The notes under the pieces were generated by a model, which was given only the letters and a program-made list of their open reading frames with translations, made no database searches and was not told the DNA's origin. Of a stretch of 64,000 bases of DNA, positions 35,160-47,126 are shown piece after piece. Within the stretch, counting starts at the first letter, position 1. Every line of letters starts with the position of its first letter. This stretch comes from Chelydra serpentina (taxonomy: Eukaryota; Chordata; Testudines; Chelydridae), in contig JBAIAC010000059.1 of the NCBI GenBank assembly GCA_037349315.1, forward strand, positions 4,986,001-5,050,000. Reading direction: 5' to 3'. The position numbers were made by a program, and so were the translations under genes.

Positions 35160-35199
35160 TGAGTTAGCTGCTATTAATCGACAACCCTAATTAGAAGTA

Positions 35200-35902
35200 A
35201 AATAGACCTGACAGAAAACAACTGTGGAATTTGAGCTGGAATTTTGTGTGTCGCTTATGATCACTTTAATAAAAGGGAGATTGGAAGAAAAATGGGGATT
35301 TAAAAAAAAATGCTAACTTTCATAGCATGGGCAGTTAAAACAGACTCTGAAGACAAGAACGTATCTATATTCCCAGTTGGTTTACACTTCTCAGATCTTT
35401 AGTGACCTGGTTTATGCTGCCTAATTAATTTAGGATAGATAATTAGATACTAATTTAACAGCAATGTTTTTTCTGTAACTCTTCCCCACTATTGCCAGCA
35501 AATGCAACTTGCCTTCTTTCCTTTTGCTTTATAGAAGTTTAAATGGTTATTTATGATGGATGTGGTCCAAGGCTCTTTGAAATGTCATTGTGTATCAGCA
35601 CTCTTTCCACTGACTTCAGTGGATCCTAGGTCAGGTACTATCTTTCAGAGATATCTGTATTCTCTATCCTAAATTCAGATGCCTATTATTTGTGGGCATG
35701 TATGTATTAACTTGAGCTATGTAGAAACTGGAAATCCCGTGCTGCAGAGAATGTTGAGAGCTCAAAATTTGTTTTTGATTAGGAATGAAACCCCCCCAAA
35801 TTTTTAAATCCTTGGAAAGACAATTCTGTTTGTTTTTTTTCAAATTGATCAAAATGTTCTTCTTTTGACATTTTGAACATTTAGAGTGTGTGTGGAATTT
35901 TT

Positions 35903-35956
<54 letters not shown>

Positions 35957-38160
35957 CCATTTATTGGAACTTTTTTCTCTGAAACAAAATTTTGGCAAAA
36001 AATCATGAAGCATTTCAACTTTCAACAGAACTGCTTTCTCCAAGGGAAAAAGGTTCCATCAAAGTATTTTTGACCAACTGTAGCAGTAACGCATATGGTT
36101 ACTAAGGTGTATGTTGCCATTCACTTATTAATCTGGCAAATTATTGAGATGCTGACAAACCTGGCTCAAAATTCAGTTTTCAATTATTTTGTTCATTCGT
36201 CGTCATCAGTGATCCCTCGAGGTTGAGGAGGATCTCTTTTGCAGGTTTTAGTTTTTTTTATCTATCCTTTGGTGACTGAGGGGTCCAATCCTTGAGCCGC
36301 AAAAGTTGCAGGTGGTGTTGGAAGTCAGGATTGCACCACGATGGCTGCATGACAGACATCTGTTTCTTATTGTGTACCTATAAGAATTTAAATGCATAAG
36401 CTATGGCCTAACCCATGTTGTGCTTGTGTGAATGGTGGGATAGGTGAAGAATCTCATCCTGATATTCAAGAAAGCCTTAGGAAAGGTGTAAGGCCCAAAG
36501 TTCTAACTACTAGGACAGGCATGTCCAGTCCCTCAGTGACTCATGTGCAAGCTGCAGTCAGCTCAAGCAGTCTGGGAACAGACACTGCTCCTTAAGGCTT
36601 GACCGAAGGGGGGTTGGATTAGACTTTTTAGCAGTTTTCTCCAGGGCTGTCCCTGACCGGAAGTCCAGGAATGTTAGATGGTTAACATCTAATTGTATTT
36701 AAATCAAGATGCTAGTTTTATATTTCACATAGGTTTTGGTTTGTGATGTCAAAAATTGGAGGTTGACAAGATGTATTAGGATAGAAATGAATGCTCACAC
36801 CGGCTTACATTTATACTTTGTTTTCCATTATAGTTCTTAGTTGGACAAACTTTAAAAAGTCTCAAGTAATAGGTTTTCTGTTCCCTTCCCTTGGGAGAAT
36901 ATTCCACAATCTAATAGATTTTAGGATGATTTTCATAATTAACAGTTATTCAGTTGTCCATATAATTATATATTTAATGCATCTTTCTGCCAGTACAGGA
37001 TTGCTGGCTTCACTTTATTTTCAAGTTGTCTTTCCTAGCTGTAAATTATCCATGTAATGGGCTCTTCACCATAGAAACAATTCTGCTCTGTCCTGGTGTA
37101 TGCACCTTTTAAATATGTGATATTAATATCAAGGTTTGTTTCTCTTATTTACAAGGCTATGCAGCTGGTTTGAGCACCATGTACTTTTTTTATCTTCCTG
37201 GAATATGAGTAATTGCTGAGGGGCATCATGCCAAGGTAGCTCAAACTACAGCATTTATTTTGAAAGGAGACATCTTTCCAAAAATCAACATGTTTCTGAG
37301 AGCTATTTTAAATAAAGCATTGTAAACATAATTTCTTGCAGCAATGGCAGAGTTTTCCTAATATCCTGTTGTAGATGATTTATCCAGATATTTGGAAAGC
37401 ACATTCTTTTTTGGGGGTGGGGAGGGGAGGAAGAATGTGCACTCTTTTATCTGATGTCAGTAATTGGAAGAACCAACTGGTTTTTACAAAGCCCTACTCC
37501 TCTAAAGGAAAGAGTAGAAAAATAAGTTCAACCTCTCTATCTTGGTTTTATTGCTGCAGGCTTGTATAAACAACACTACTGCTGTATGTTCCAATCAATA
37601 GACTAGCAATTGGTTCAGTAGTTAGTTTAGTTTGTAATTAGAGGCATATGAATAAATTCTCACTGTGCAACTGGCTACGGGTCATGTTTTGGCTGGAAAA
37701 ATAGCTAAGCATTTGCATAGTCACTTTAAACTTTTCACATTTTGTGTTATGACAAACAGCAGCTGACGAAGGCAAAATCTACCTTTTGTCTTAGCAAATG
37801 TCCTGTTTTCGTTTCTGCCTGCACAAACGATGGTTTTGCTTACAAAAATAGCTCTGGTAAAAAAAATTTCCTTCATGGAAAAATTGCAAAATGCACATGA
37901 TTGACGTGAAGGGCTCAAGCCTGCAGGTTACTGAGCACTCCTATGAGGTGCTGAACACTCTCAGGTCACGTGAAGATCACTGACCGTTGAGGGCACTCAG
38001 CACGTAACAAAACTCAACCTTTATACAATAAAAATGAATATGGCATTTTGCCCTGGGCAAAACATGGAAGATTCAACTCAATAGCAGTATTATATGTAGT
38101 CAGTCATTACAAAGAAGTAGCAAGATAAGTGTGTGAGTACTGAAGATATCATTGGTGCAC
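35200..38160. other. SPON1 intron with dinucleotide microsatellite
   Basis: Contains the AC repeat listed separately. The stretch near 36198-36310 (cgtcatcagtgatccctcga) resembles a dispersed repeat of unknown class. The rest is unrecognised. Confidence 0.4.
35905..35952. repeat. (AC)24 microsatellite
   Basis: A perfect run of about 24 AC units. It is preceded 13 bases upstream by tgtgtgtgg, which can pair with it as a small hairpin. It is the likely cause of the repetitive open frames on both strands here. Confidence 0.98.
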
Positions 38161-38163
38161 GTT

Positions 38164-38226
38164 TGCAGTGTTGTTGTAGCCATGTTGGCCCCAGGGTAGT
38201 GGAGAGAGACAGTGGGTGAGGTAATT
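38164..38226. repeat. Left half of older interspersed repeat split by CR1
   Basis: The phrase tgttgtagccatgttggccc and then gacagtgggtgaggtaat continue naturally at 39432 (atacctttcactggatgaat). Another copy of the same repeat lies at 47866-47958 (gttatagccttgttggtcca, ataatatcttgtattggacc). The CR1 at 38227-39431 therefore sits inside it. Confidence 0.7.
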
Positions 38227-39431
38227 CTATGATGAGATAACTGGCTCTGTGGATGAGGGGAAAGCAGTGGATGTGCTATTTCTTGACTTTAGCAAAGCTT
38301 TTGATACAGTCTCGCACAGCGTTCTTGCCAGCAAGTTAAAGAAGTATGGGCTGGATGAATGGACGGTAAGGTGGATAGAAAACTGGCTGGATGGTCGTGC
38401 TCAACGGGTAGTGATCAATGGCTCCATGTCTAGTTGGCAGCCGGTATCAAGTGGAGTGCCCCAAGGGTCGGTGCTGGGGCCGGTTTTGTTCAATATCTTC
38501 ATCAACGACCTGGAGGATGGTGTGGACTGCACCCTTAGCAAGTTTGCAGATGACACTAAACTGGGAGGAGTGGTTGATACGCTGGAGGGTAGGGATAGGA
38601 TACAGAGGGACCTAGACAAATTAGAGGATTGGGCCAAAAGAAATCTGATGAGGTTCAACAAGGACAAGTGCAGAGTCCTGCACTTAGGACGGAAGAATCC
38701 CATGCACTGCTACAGACTAGGGACCGAATGGCTGGGCAGCAGTTCTGCAGAAAAGGACCTAGGGGTTACAGTGGACGAAAAGCTGAATATGAGTCAACAG
38801 TGTGCCCTTGTTGCCAAGAAGGCTAACGGCATTTTGGGCTGTATAAGTAGGGGCATTTCCAGCAGATCGAGGGACGTGATTATTCCCCTCTATTGGGCAC
38901 TGGTGAGGCCTCAGTTGGAGTACTGTGTCCAGTTTTGGGCCCCACACTACAAGAAGGATGTGGATAAATTGGAAAGAGTCCAACGGAGGGCAACAAAAAT
39001 GATTAGGGGGCTGGAGCACATGACTTATGAGGAGAGGCTGAGGGAACTGAGATTGTTTAGCCTGCAGAAGAGAAGAGTGAGGGGGGATTTGATAGCTGCT
39101 TTCAACTACCTAAAAGGGGGTTCCAAAGAGGATGGATCTAGACTGTTCTCAGTGGTAGAAGATGACAGAACAAGGAGTAATGGTCTCAAGTTGCAGAGGG
39201 GGAGGTTTAGGTTGGATATTAGGAAAAACTTTTTCACTAGTAGGGTGGTGAAGCACTGGAATGGGTTACCTATGGAGGTGGTGGAGTCTCCTTCCTTGGA
39301 GGTTTTTAAGGTCAGGCTTGACAAAGCCCTGGCTGGGATGATCTAGTTGGGGTTGGTCCTGCTTTGAGCAGGGGGTTGGACTAGATGACCTCCTGAGGTC
39401 CCTTCCAACCCTGAGATTCTATGATTCTATG
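38227..39431 (+). mobile_element. Young CR1 LINE, 5'-truncated
   Basis: The 1.2-kb element carries an uninterrupted reverse-transcriptase frame. It is followed by the short CR1 3' untranslated region with ggttggactagatgacctcc and the terminal attctatgattctatg repeat. The 5' side is cut within the reverse transcriptase, as is usual for CR1 copies. The intact frame and near-consensus tail suggest recent insertion. Confidence 0.96.
38228..39346 (+). CDS. CR1 reverse transcriptase C-terminal part, open frame, 5'-truncated
   Basis: The frame reads from [15 protein letters not shown] at 38228 to LDKALAGMI and a stop. Counting from the valine codon at 38249, motif A is [11 protein letters not shown] (residues 11-21), the [13 protein letters not shown] box is at 70-82, and the catalytic FADDTKLGG box is at 99-107. 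Thumb text ([20 protein letters not shown], then [14 protein letters not shown]) follows, with the C-terminal [20 protein letters not shown]. The endonuclease, ORF1 and reverse-transcriptase N terminus are absent, so it cannot retrotranspose. There is no nearby promoter. It is a transposon remnant, not a host gene. Confidence 0.93.
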   Translation, partial: YDEITGSVDEGKAVDVLFLDFSKAFDTVSHSVLASKLKKYGLDEWTVRWIENWLDGRAQRVVINGSMSSWQPVSSGVPQGSVLGPVLFNIFINDLEDGVDCTLSKFADDTKLGGVVDTLEGRDRIQRDLDKLEDWAKRNLMRFNKDKCRVLHLGRKNPMHCYRLGTEWLGSSSAEKDLGVTVDEKLNMSQQCALVAKKANGILGCISRGISSRSRDVIIPLYWALVRPQLEYCVQFWAPHYKKDVDKLERVQRRATKMIRGLEHMTYEERLRELRLFSLQKRRVRGDLIAAFNYLKGGSKEDGSRLFSVVEDDRTRSNGLKLQRGRFRLDIRKNFFTSRVVKHWNGLPMEVVESPSLEVFKVRLDKALAGMI

Positions 39432-39475
39432 AATACCTTTCACTGGATGAATTGGTTCAAGGTCAGTTCTTCATA
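39432..39475. repeat. Right half of older repeat split by CR1
   Basis: This stretch (atacctttcactggatgaat, tggttcaaggtc) completes the repeat that ends at 38226. The comparable uninterrupted stretch at 47866-47958 shows that nothing else belongs between the halves. Confidence 0.6.
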
Positions 39476-39732
39476 CCACTTCTTCTGCTATTCAGAATAC
39501 TCAGAGATCTACACTTTCCCAAAGTTCTCGGACTCTAACTTGAGTTATAAGAGCATGTTCTGCCATTTATTTGAAGCAGGGTGAAATGTGGCAGTAGTCT
39601 TGTCGACTTCCTCAGCTGCTCCATATTAAGTAGAAGGACAAGATAAAAAATGAGGCCCTTCTAAGTTGAACCCAGCAGAGCCCTTGGGGACCAGGGATCG
39701 TAGGGGAGCCCTCCACGAGTGACTCCCTCCTT

Positions 39733-39899
39733 GCACCCGGAGCTACCTCCCTGCCCTCACACAGCCCCTAGCTACCCTCCTCCCGGCACCCTGAGCTACC
39801 TCCTGCCTGTACACAGCCCCTAGCTACGCCGCCTCCCTGAACTGAGCTACCCCCCTGCCCGCACACAATCCCTAGCTAGCCCCTCCTTGCACCCTGAGC
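39733..39899. repeat. Minisatellite, about 52-bp unit, 3.2 copies
   Basis: Each unit contains gcaccctgagctacctcc or a close variant, then cacacagcccctagctac. Unit lengths are about 53, 53 and 50 bases, with a partial fourth. It lies directly against the MITE-like sequence that begins near 39896. Confidence 0.85.
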
Positions 39900-40224
39900 T
39901 GTCCTCAAACTTTTTGAGCTGAGCCCACGCCCCCATTTTGAGTCATATTTTTTGTAGTGCCCCCTCTCCCCCCTCACAGGTGGGTAGCCTGCTGAGATGA
40001 GTCAGGGGTGGAGGTGGCGCTCCCTCCCTGGACCCCGCCGTACAGAACTGTCTCGAGCCCCGCTGGTCTCTGCCCTCCCAAAATAGAAGTCAAACTACAT
40101 CTATGCCCAAGTCTCCCCCCATCCCTTCCGGCCCAAAGCCCTGACTCCTTCCCTCCCCTGCTGGGCCCTGGACTTTTTATAGCATGTTGTGGGGGGCCTC
40201 AGAAAGAATGATTGAGAACTCCTG
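39896..40224. mobile_element. Probable hAT-type MITE related to family 4
   Basis: The left side gtcctcaaactttttgagct and the reversed right end CAGGAGTTCTCAATCATTC form an imperfect inverted terminus of the 'CAGGG-TCTCAAAC' type seen at 30664. The interior is C-rich (ccccctctcccccctcacag). No matching 8-bp flanks were found, so the left limit is tentative. Confidence 0.55.
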
Positions 40225-40860
40225 CTCTAGGCCATAGAAATAAAAGTACCCAGGAAAAGTCTTTTGATCAAGACAGTACAATTGGAGTGTTAGACACTAT
40301 TGCTAATTTGAAAGTCTTTTAAAATATCTTGCTTCATCCTTTTCTGCTGTTAGAATCTATCACGGAATTCTGTTATAATTATTACTATTCTGTAGCAGAA
40401 TCATACAGCAGGAAAGATTTGAGCTTATGACTTTTCAATTGCTTGATTTTAATCTACCATGATAGTACTTACAACATTTGAACTTTCTTGAGGTTGTGGC
40501 TCTTCAATGCTGCTAATATTGAGGCACAAGTTCTTGTCTCATAGCAGCCATTCAGCAATACTAATGTGAAGCTCTGGTCACAGAAACAATGTTGCTACTC
40601 CCCTGAATCCTCTTTTTTGGAATGTGGGTTCTCTAGGTCAACTACATGCATTTTATGAATTCCCTCCAGACATTTTGGAACTGGCTTAGAACTAGAAAAG
40701 CACTACATTAGGCAACACGCGCGCACACTGTAGGATAATTAACCTGGTGAGATGAGCTGGGGTATGTCTGTATGACTTAAGAATTCTGGTTGATATTGTG
40801 AAGTTGTATTATGAAAAACTGCTGTGTCATGAATGCCTGTACATTCAGTCACAGATCTTA

Positions 40861-40994
40861 GAATCATAGAATCTCAGGGTTGGAAGGGACCTCAGGAGGT
40901 CATCTAGTCCAACCCCCTGCTCAAAGCAGGACCAACCCCAACTAAATCATCCCAGCCAAGGCTTTGTCACGCCTGACCTTAAAAACCTCTATCT
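40861..40994 (-). mobile_element. CR1 3'-end fragment
   Basis: The minus strand carries the end of the CR1 frame and the tail. On the plus strand this reads gaatcatagaatctcagggt, then ggaccaaccccaactaaatc and ggctttgtcacgcctgacct. It is nearly the reverse complement of 39300-39425 in the CR1 at 38227, so both belong to the same subfamily. Confidence 0.95.
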
Positions 40995-41805
40995 TAGTGA
41001 GCATCCCTGGCCTGACACCCACCAGGATATCTGTGAGGGGAACCCAAGAATCTGCTGCTCTGGATCCCTGGGTATTTCAATCTTCTGCAGCCTCAGCAGA
41101 CTATAGCACTGGCTCATCCCTTAGTCTCTCTGGCACATTTCTTGGACACAGACTCTCTCATCCCTTCATGGAAACGGAGCTCCTCAGCCAACCTGCCCTA
41201 GATCTCCAGGACAAGCACTGGCCCCCAGGATATCCCAGTTACTTAACCACACTTTCTCCCAGAACTCCACCCCAAAGGCGTGAAGCTTCCAGTTTATAGT
41301 TTAACTCTTAGGGGCATGCATCAGAGAAACACATACTTCAGAGTCTAACACATTAATGATTTTTTATACTTCATCATTCAAAGCACAGGAAAGTACAGAT
41401 TGTACAAACCACACATTTTAAACAATGATGTCCCTCAGTAGCTCACCCTTTTCTTGTAAGTCCTTGGACTAGTGGTGTGCAGTCAGGCAGGGTGTCCCCC
41501 TGTCTCATGCATGCTGTTACATTCTTGGTAACTTCTCCCTCACGGAGCTCCCATCCCAGCTTCTGTTGTCTTGCTCACTTCTATCTCGTGCTTCCTCTTG
41601 TCCTGTGAGGCTTGATATTTAATTCCCAGCCTTCCTTCAGCTTCCTTTGTTCTGTCTCTTGGGCAGCTTTCCACTGCTTCTGCCTTCCGCACACCCACTC
41701 CCAAGAAGTTAGGCCCGTTGCCTTTTTTAAAGAATTGTTCAGGTGTTTGCACCAAATAGGGTTGCTGAATCCTAAGCACCACCACCCCCTTGTATCTCTC
41801 TCTGG
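40995..41805. other. SPON1 intron, unclassified
   Basis: C- and T-rich sequence with open frames but no protein family resemblance and no bounded repeat that I can name. Confidence 0.4.
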
Positions 41806-41813
41806 CATGTACC

Positions 41814-42065
41814 CAGGAGCGGCACCAGCTTTTTTTGCCACCCTAGGCGGCGGCGGGAGAGTCGCTGAGATCCCCGGCGGCCGAAGAAGCTGCCGCCGAA
41901 GTGCAGCCGGACTCCTCAGTGGCAGCTTCTTCAGCTGCTGGGTACCTCGGCAGCATTTCAGCGGCAGCCTCTCCCGGCGGCTGCTGAAGGACCTGAGATG
42001 CCGCCCCCCAAATCCTGGCACCCTAGGCGACTATCTAGGGTTGCCTAATGGTAGCGCCAGCTCTG
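41814..42065. mobile_element. hAT-type MITE, family 6, copy 1
   Basis: A 252-bp element with ends CAGGAGCGGCACCAGC and (right end reversed) CAGAGCTGGCGCTACC. Identical 8-bp flanks catgtacc lie at 41806-41813 and 42066-42073. Interior ccaccctaggcggcggcg and ggcaccctaggcgactatc are inverted-type landmarks shared with the element at 57568. Confidence 0.95.
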
Positions 42066-42073
42066 CATGTACC

Positions 42074-45000
42074 TACCAGAGACCTGTCAGCAATGGTGGG
42101 TCTATGTACACACACACAAAGTACACAGAAAAACTCATGCTACCGCAGTTTTTCACAATACAACTTCACAAAATAAACTAGAATTCATAAGTTGTACAGA
42201 CACACAGCCCCAATTCATCACATCCTGAGCATGTCAGATTCTTTTATAGGCATGTGCACTTTATTCCTAGCCCGTGGACCTGCTCTTCCTCATGAATGTC
42301 AGTGGCAAAACTTCTATTGACTTCACTGGGAGCAAGATTCAGGCCTTTTATTTTTAACAGAGCAACCCAAAATATTCCCGGAGTATAGTCCTCCCCCAAA
42401 TCCACTACACCACTTTTGCTTCACCTGTGGTTAGCATGCAATGAAGACCTGTCCAATGGCCTCCAGATGACTATTGAGGAAGTGCTATGACAACGGAACC
42501 CTTTCTGCTTGTGAGGAACCCCTCCCTCCCAGTTGTTGCATTGTAAATATTGTTAAAAGGAACAGCAGGAGGGAACATGCTTTGAAAATGCAACTGAAGA
42601 GTCCTGACAACTCATTTGTTTTTTGCAAATGCTAAACGGTTTAAGTTGCTTGGAGAAATAATCACCTTTAAGGTTAAAAAAAAAAAAACCTGAAGGGAAA
42701 AAACTCGCAAAATTTTAATTGGAAAAAACAACTTAAAATTGCTGTTTGTAGTTACCTCCTGTAATTATTTTCACCTGAATTTCATAAAACAAACCCAGAA
42801 AAATACTGCGTGCAAAATATTGTACATCAATAAATAAAACTGAATGCAATCACCTGCATGTATATATCAGCATATTTATATTTTGCAGAACCTTCAGAAA
42901 GCACTCTCACCAACAGAAATTGATCCAATAGAAGATATTACCTCACCAATCTTGTTTCTGTTATTTCCTAACTAGGCTTTCCTGTTTCTTAAGATCACTT
43001 CTTTTAGTTATTTTTATTATGGATGTGGAATCCAAACTTTGCTTATTGTATATTATGTATGGTGAATCCACTGGCATAAAATACCAAGGTATTGGGGAAG
43101 GTATTCGTCACCCTTTAATTTAACTTTTAATTAAATTTTCTAAGGCTGCTTTTCCAGTCATTAATACGAAGAGCTGTAGTATGGTATTGGTGACATGTCA
43201 GAAACACAATCAGGATTATTTCATTTGAAATAGTTATTCAACAGGAGCAAAAAACATTATTTCTGAATGGAGTGTTGTGCTTGCAGGTTTTATGCTGCTT
43301 TGAAATTCGCCAGTCAATCACTGACGTAAAATGAGGTGAATGAATTTAGGAATAGTAATTTGCCTGGAGGATTAAAACAGATCTAGAAGTGAATACACAC
43401 GCTGGTTAAAAATGGATGAGGCACTGTCATTAACTTCTGAATATAAATTCATTGTATTCCTTTTTAAATGCATTATTGGAAGCATCACTAGTTGACTTTC
43501 TCCTTTAAACCAGTTGTTTTCATTTAGGACAGTCTTGATTCAGCCACTGGTCTCTTAGTACAGTAAAGATGTGTATTCTGTGAACCAAATCCTGTTCTTC
43601 CATGCAAAGTAGGAGCAAGACAACACTGTGTGGGTAGAAAAAACTATTCATGAATTGGGGATAGAGTTCTTCCCTATATGCTGGAGGCAGGTTATGGTGG
43701 TACAATAGCTCAGGGACCTGAACTGTGCATCAGTAGATCCTGCATTACCACACTCCAGGCAGGTGTCAGTATTGACTAGACTGTAGCAGCAAACACCTAC
43801 CAAGGGGTTTACATAATTTTTACAGATCTAGAAAACTCCCTGAAACACTGAAAACTCCCACTCCAATGAAAACTGGTTTTGATGTGCTCTAAACCCTAAA
43901 CACCAGTTACTTTCAATAAACTCGGCACAGCATAGGAATCAGTGTAATTTGCATTATCAAGTCCCTTAATGCGGACATTTAGCTTTGAAAAATCAGGATC
44001 TGTAATGGGCACGTCACCAGCTTGTAACATTTATATTGTATACTGTGTATGTCAGGCTTGTAAGTGAGTAAGAGTACAATCTCTGGAAAAGATAGCTTGA
44101 AGGGTTGGCTAAAGGATTTAATTTGGATCTGTTTTATGTATCTTTAAATGATTTGTTGTATTATCTTATATGGAATATAATACAAAGCTAGATGTTCAGA
44201 ATACATTGATTTTCCTTGTTTTTGGTAGAAGTCGAGTAATTTAAGATTGAATATCAACATCTAAAATTGACTTCTGAGTTTTTAAAAATATTCTACTTTA
44301 AATTCCTTTTAAAACATGGGAACACAGCAAGAAATTCACCAACAACTCCCTCATTACAGACTGAAAGTACAGCCAGACCTGGTTATTCTAAACAGTTTGT
44401 AAAACTCAAACCGTGTAAATTATTGACTTTTCATGCAGGTATTGGCATTGGATATTTCTTAAATCTTTGATAAGCAGACACAGACAAGCCAAACAAGGAT
44501 TAACCAAGTCTGACTGCATTTGTGACTTATGACCTTTTAAATTGCATGGTTTGAAATGGGGTTTACTTCAGTTACAAAACAAGCTATAAATAACCTGATG
44601 TCATATTTTGCAGATTCCATTGCATGCTTCTGGCTTTATTTTTTTACTTCTCTAACAAATGTTTTTCCAGCACAGGTGTGTTGGACCCAAACTTGATATC
44701 GATGCTTACATTTACACTAACCGTGTAGTGCTGTGGAGAAGGAGGAGGGAAAGTGATATCATGAAGACCACCTTATTATCAGTTTCATGTTCCAAGCACT
44801 CATAGGCATAGATAAACCATAACTACACTTCTTTTTCTCATATATATTTATTTATCATTCCTGAACTTTTAAGAGTTTAAAATGATTCTGTATGAGGGGA
44901 GGGTGGGGGCAGCAGGTGGAGAAAGGCTAGCCATCTTTTTTTGTACATCACATGAACAACCCTCTATTATTGAATACAGTAAAGGTGAGACATATCCGTC

Positions 45001-45440
45001 TGGGTTCTCAAACAACAGGGCCTGAGTCACACTCTTCTGAAATTTTTTGTTTTGTTTTTTGATTTCTCTAAAAAAAAAAAGTTGATGTATCAAATACCCC
45101 AGACACAACAAACTGATACATCTGTCTTTTTAATCTGAATTCCAATTCAAAAGTCGATAAACAGATTTCTCCAGATAAGTCAGCCTTAATTTAGTTGCTG
45201 ATTTCAGCCCTGTATCCTGTGGACAGGTGTCCACATTTATAACCGTTTCTTCCACAACTGAGACATTTATTGGCAGGCTAAAGCTTCATTGGGCAGAAGA
45301 GAGGGGAGCTTTCTTTGCTGTTGTCTGTGCTGTTGTATCTGTTTTGGTTTTGCCTTACCCTGAGTAAGGGTGGCACCAAGCCACACCACCCTGCGCAGTG
45401 GTTGAATGAGGATAATACATACCAGGGCCAGGCACAGTCT
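42074..45440. other. SPON1 intron, nothing recognised
   Basis: AT-rich with a 12-base adenine run near 42678. A phrase near 42300 (ttctattgacttcactggga) is a scrap of a common amniote repeat. No exon-like frame with splice sites was seen. Confidence 0.45.
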
Positions 45441-45441
45441 A

Positions 45442-46029
45442 GTTCTTCTTTGAGTGTTGCTCATGTAGATTCCAATTAGGTGTGTGTGTGCCGCGTGCAC
45501 AGTAGCTGGAAGGTTTTTTCCCCTAGCAGTACCCGTCTTGTTGGCTCCGGCACCCCCTGGAGTCATGACTCCAAGGAGCCAAATATAGAGCCCTGCCATC
45601 CTACTGCCACTTCTGCCTTTGGCAGAGCAGTGCTTCATTTAGTGAACCCATGCGCGCCGATCCTGCCTCCGAGTTCCTGCTTGGGAGTCACCTAACTGGA
45701 ATCGACGTGAGCAAGCACTCGAATAAAAAATGGTTACCTGCCTTTTGTAACTGTTCTTTGAGGTGTTGTTCATGTCCATTCCAAGACCCATCCGCCTACC
45801 CCTCTGTCGGAGTAAAGCCGGCAAGAATGAACTGAAGTGGTGGCGGGTTGGCAGGGCCCTATATTCGGCACCATGGAGGCACGACGCTGGGGGGCGCCTG
45901 AGACGACCCAACAGGTACTACTAGGGGAAAAATGTTCCGGCTACTGTGCACGTGGTGTGCACACACCTAATTGGAATGGACACAGCTCAAAGAACAACCG
46001 TTACGAAAGGTAAGTAACCATTTTTTATG
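45442..46029. repeat. Composite foldback repeat with two inverted pairs
   Basis: The outer left arm at 45442-45545 (attccaattaggtgtgtgtg, gtgcacagtagctggaagg) is inverted at about 45897-45996 (ccggctactgtgcacgtgg, cacacctaattggaatgga). A second pair is 45720-45781 (aatggttacctgccttttg, gttctttgaggtgttgttc) against 45972-46029 (caaagaacaaccgttacgaa, aggtaagtaaccatttttt). The family looks like an abundant turtle repeat of unknown class. No transposon protein is visible. Confidence 0.7.
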
Positions 46030-47120
46030 ACTAACTACCCACTGAGCGGGCATCTTATACATGCACTAAGGGTCTAATCCAGTACTCTTTGAGATCAGTT
46101 GACTTCCATGAATTTTAGATTGTTCCTTAGATTCATATACCAAACCATCAGAATTCACTATTTTCTTTTAATGTATTTCTGCAAGGTTCAAATAGTGCAC
46201 TTTTTTCAGATTCATATATTCTGCTCTATTCATAACTGTTGTTCCACCCTACCCAGTTGTTCACAACAATTTTATGTTCAGAATATATGAAAAGCCTAAA
46301 ACAAAAAATATATGCATGAACTTTACCTTTAGAACAAAACAGCATGAAAAAACAATAAGATATTGCAACTTAGTAATCATCTAGCTTTGTGAGAAAGCTG
46401 CTAATTTTAAGTGTTGTTTTTCACTTGTAAACTGTACAACTCTACCCCTAGATCTGTAATTCATCAAACAGATGTGATAATAGGTAAGTCCCCTGGCTAA
46501 CACCACCTTGAGTGACACTTCGCTCCTGAGATATTCTATCAGGCTAACAGTCAAAATCAGTACTTACTATTGCACTGCAATCAAGAGTACTATTTTTTTT
46601 TTTTTTGTAAATAAGATGCATGCTAAGAAACAAGAACACCACCCTACACCTTTGTACCAAAGAAGACATTCAAATAGCTCTTACAATAATTGCTCACAAT
46701 AGAGGTCATACATGCCTATCTCCTGCTACATCAGTGAAAAAACACTGTACAATAGACAAATGAAAGCTATTTATTATTCCAGCCAGAGATAATAAAAGAC
46801 TTGCTGCTTTACTATCCTCCATCAAACTATTTTTGTTGGAGGTTAAATTGAAATCCATGAATTCATTTTAGTAGACAGGTGTTTGAATCCCATACATAGC
46901 CTTCCTTATGGGAGTAGAACAGGAGATGCTTTTAAAAATAATTCTGTGGATGAGAACATAATTTTTTCCATATTTCACATAGATTTCCTTTAATATATGG
47001 TCTCTGAAAATTATACATTTTTAGTTTAGTTCATTATTATCCTGATAAAAATGTTTTACTAGAGTTGTATAGGCAGCAAAACACTAGCTGCTGGCAAATT
47101 ATCTGCCAGCTGCTAGTCTG
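46030..47120. other. SPON1 intron, nothing recognised
   Basis: AT-rich; a 14-base thymine run near 46592. No repeat or coding call is possible. Confidence 0.45.
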
Positions 47121-47126
47121 GGTATA

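Larger units (their letters stand above)
33932..35189. mobile_element. hAT transposon relic with long inverted arms and transposase fragment
   Basis: Ends are TAGGGCTGTCAAGCAATTAA and (right end reversed) TAGGGTTGTCGATTAATAGC. Identical 8-bp flanks attagaag lie at 33924-33931 and 35190-35197. About 250-300 bases at each side are inverted copies of each other (for example tacattttcaaatatattg on the left against atatatgaaaatgtagaa on the right). Between them lies a minus-strand piece of hAT transposase. A CryI SINE is nested at 35016-35159. Length without the SINE is about 1.1 kb, far below a full hAT, so it is internally deleted and rearranged. Confidence 0.93.

Noticed and set aside
35664..36073. 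Cys/Val and Thr/His repeat frames
   Set aside because: Translations of the AC microsatellite.
39733..39899. Repeat array considered as a CRISPR
   Set aside because: The units are contiguous without unique spacers, and the DNA is vertebrate.
41612..42181. 189-codon frame
   Set aside because: It runs across both edges of the MITE at 41814 and has no splice context or protein similarity.
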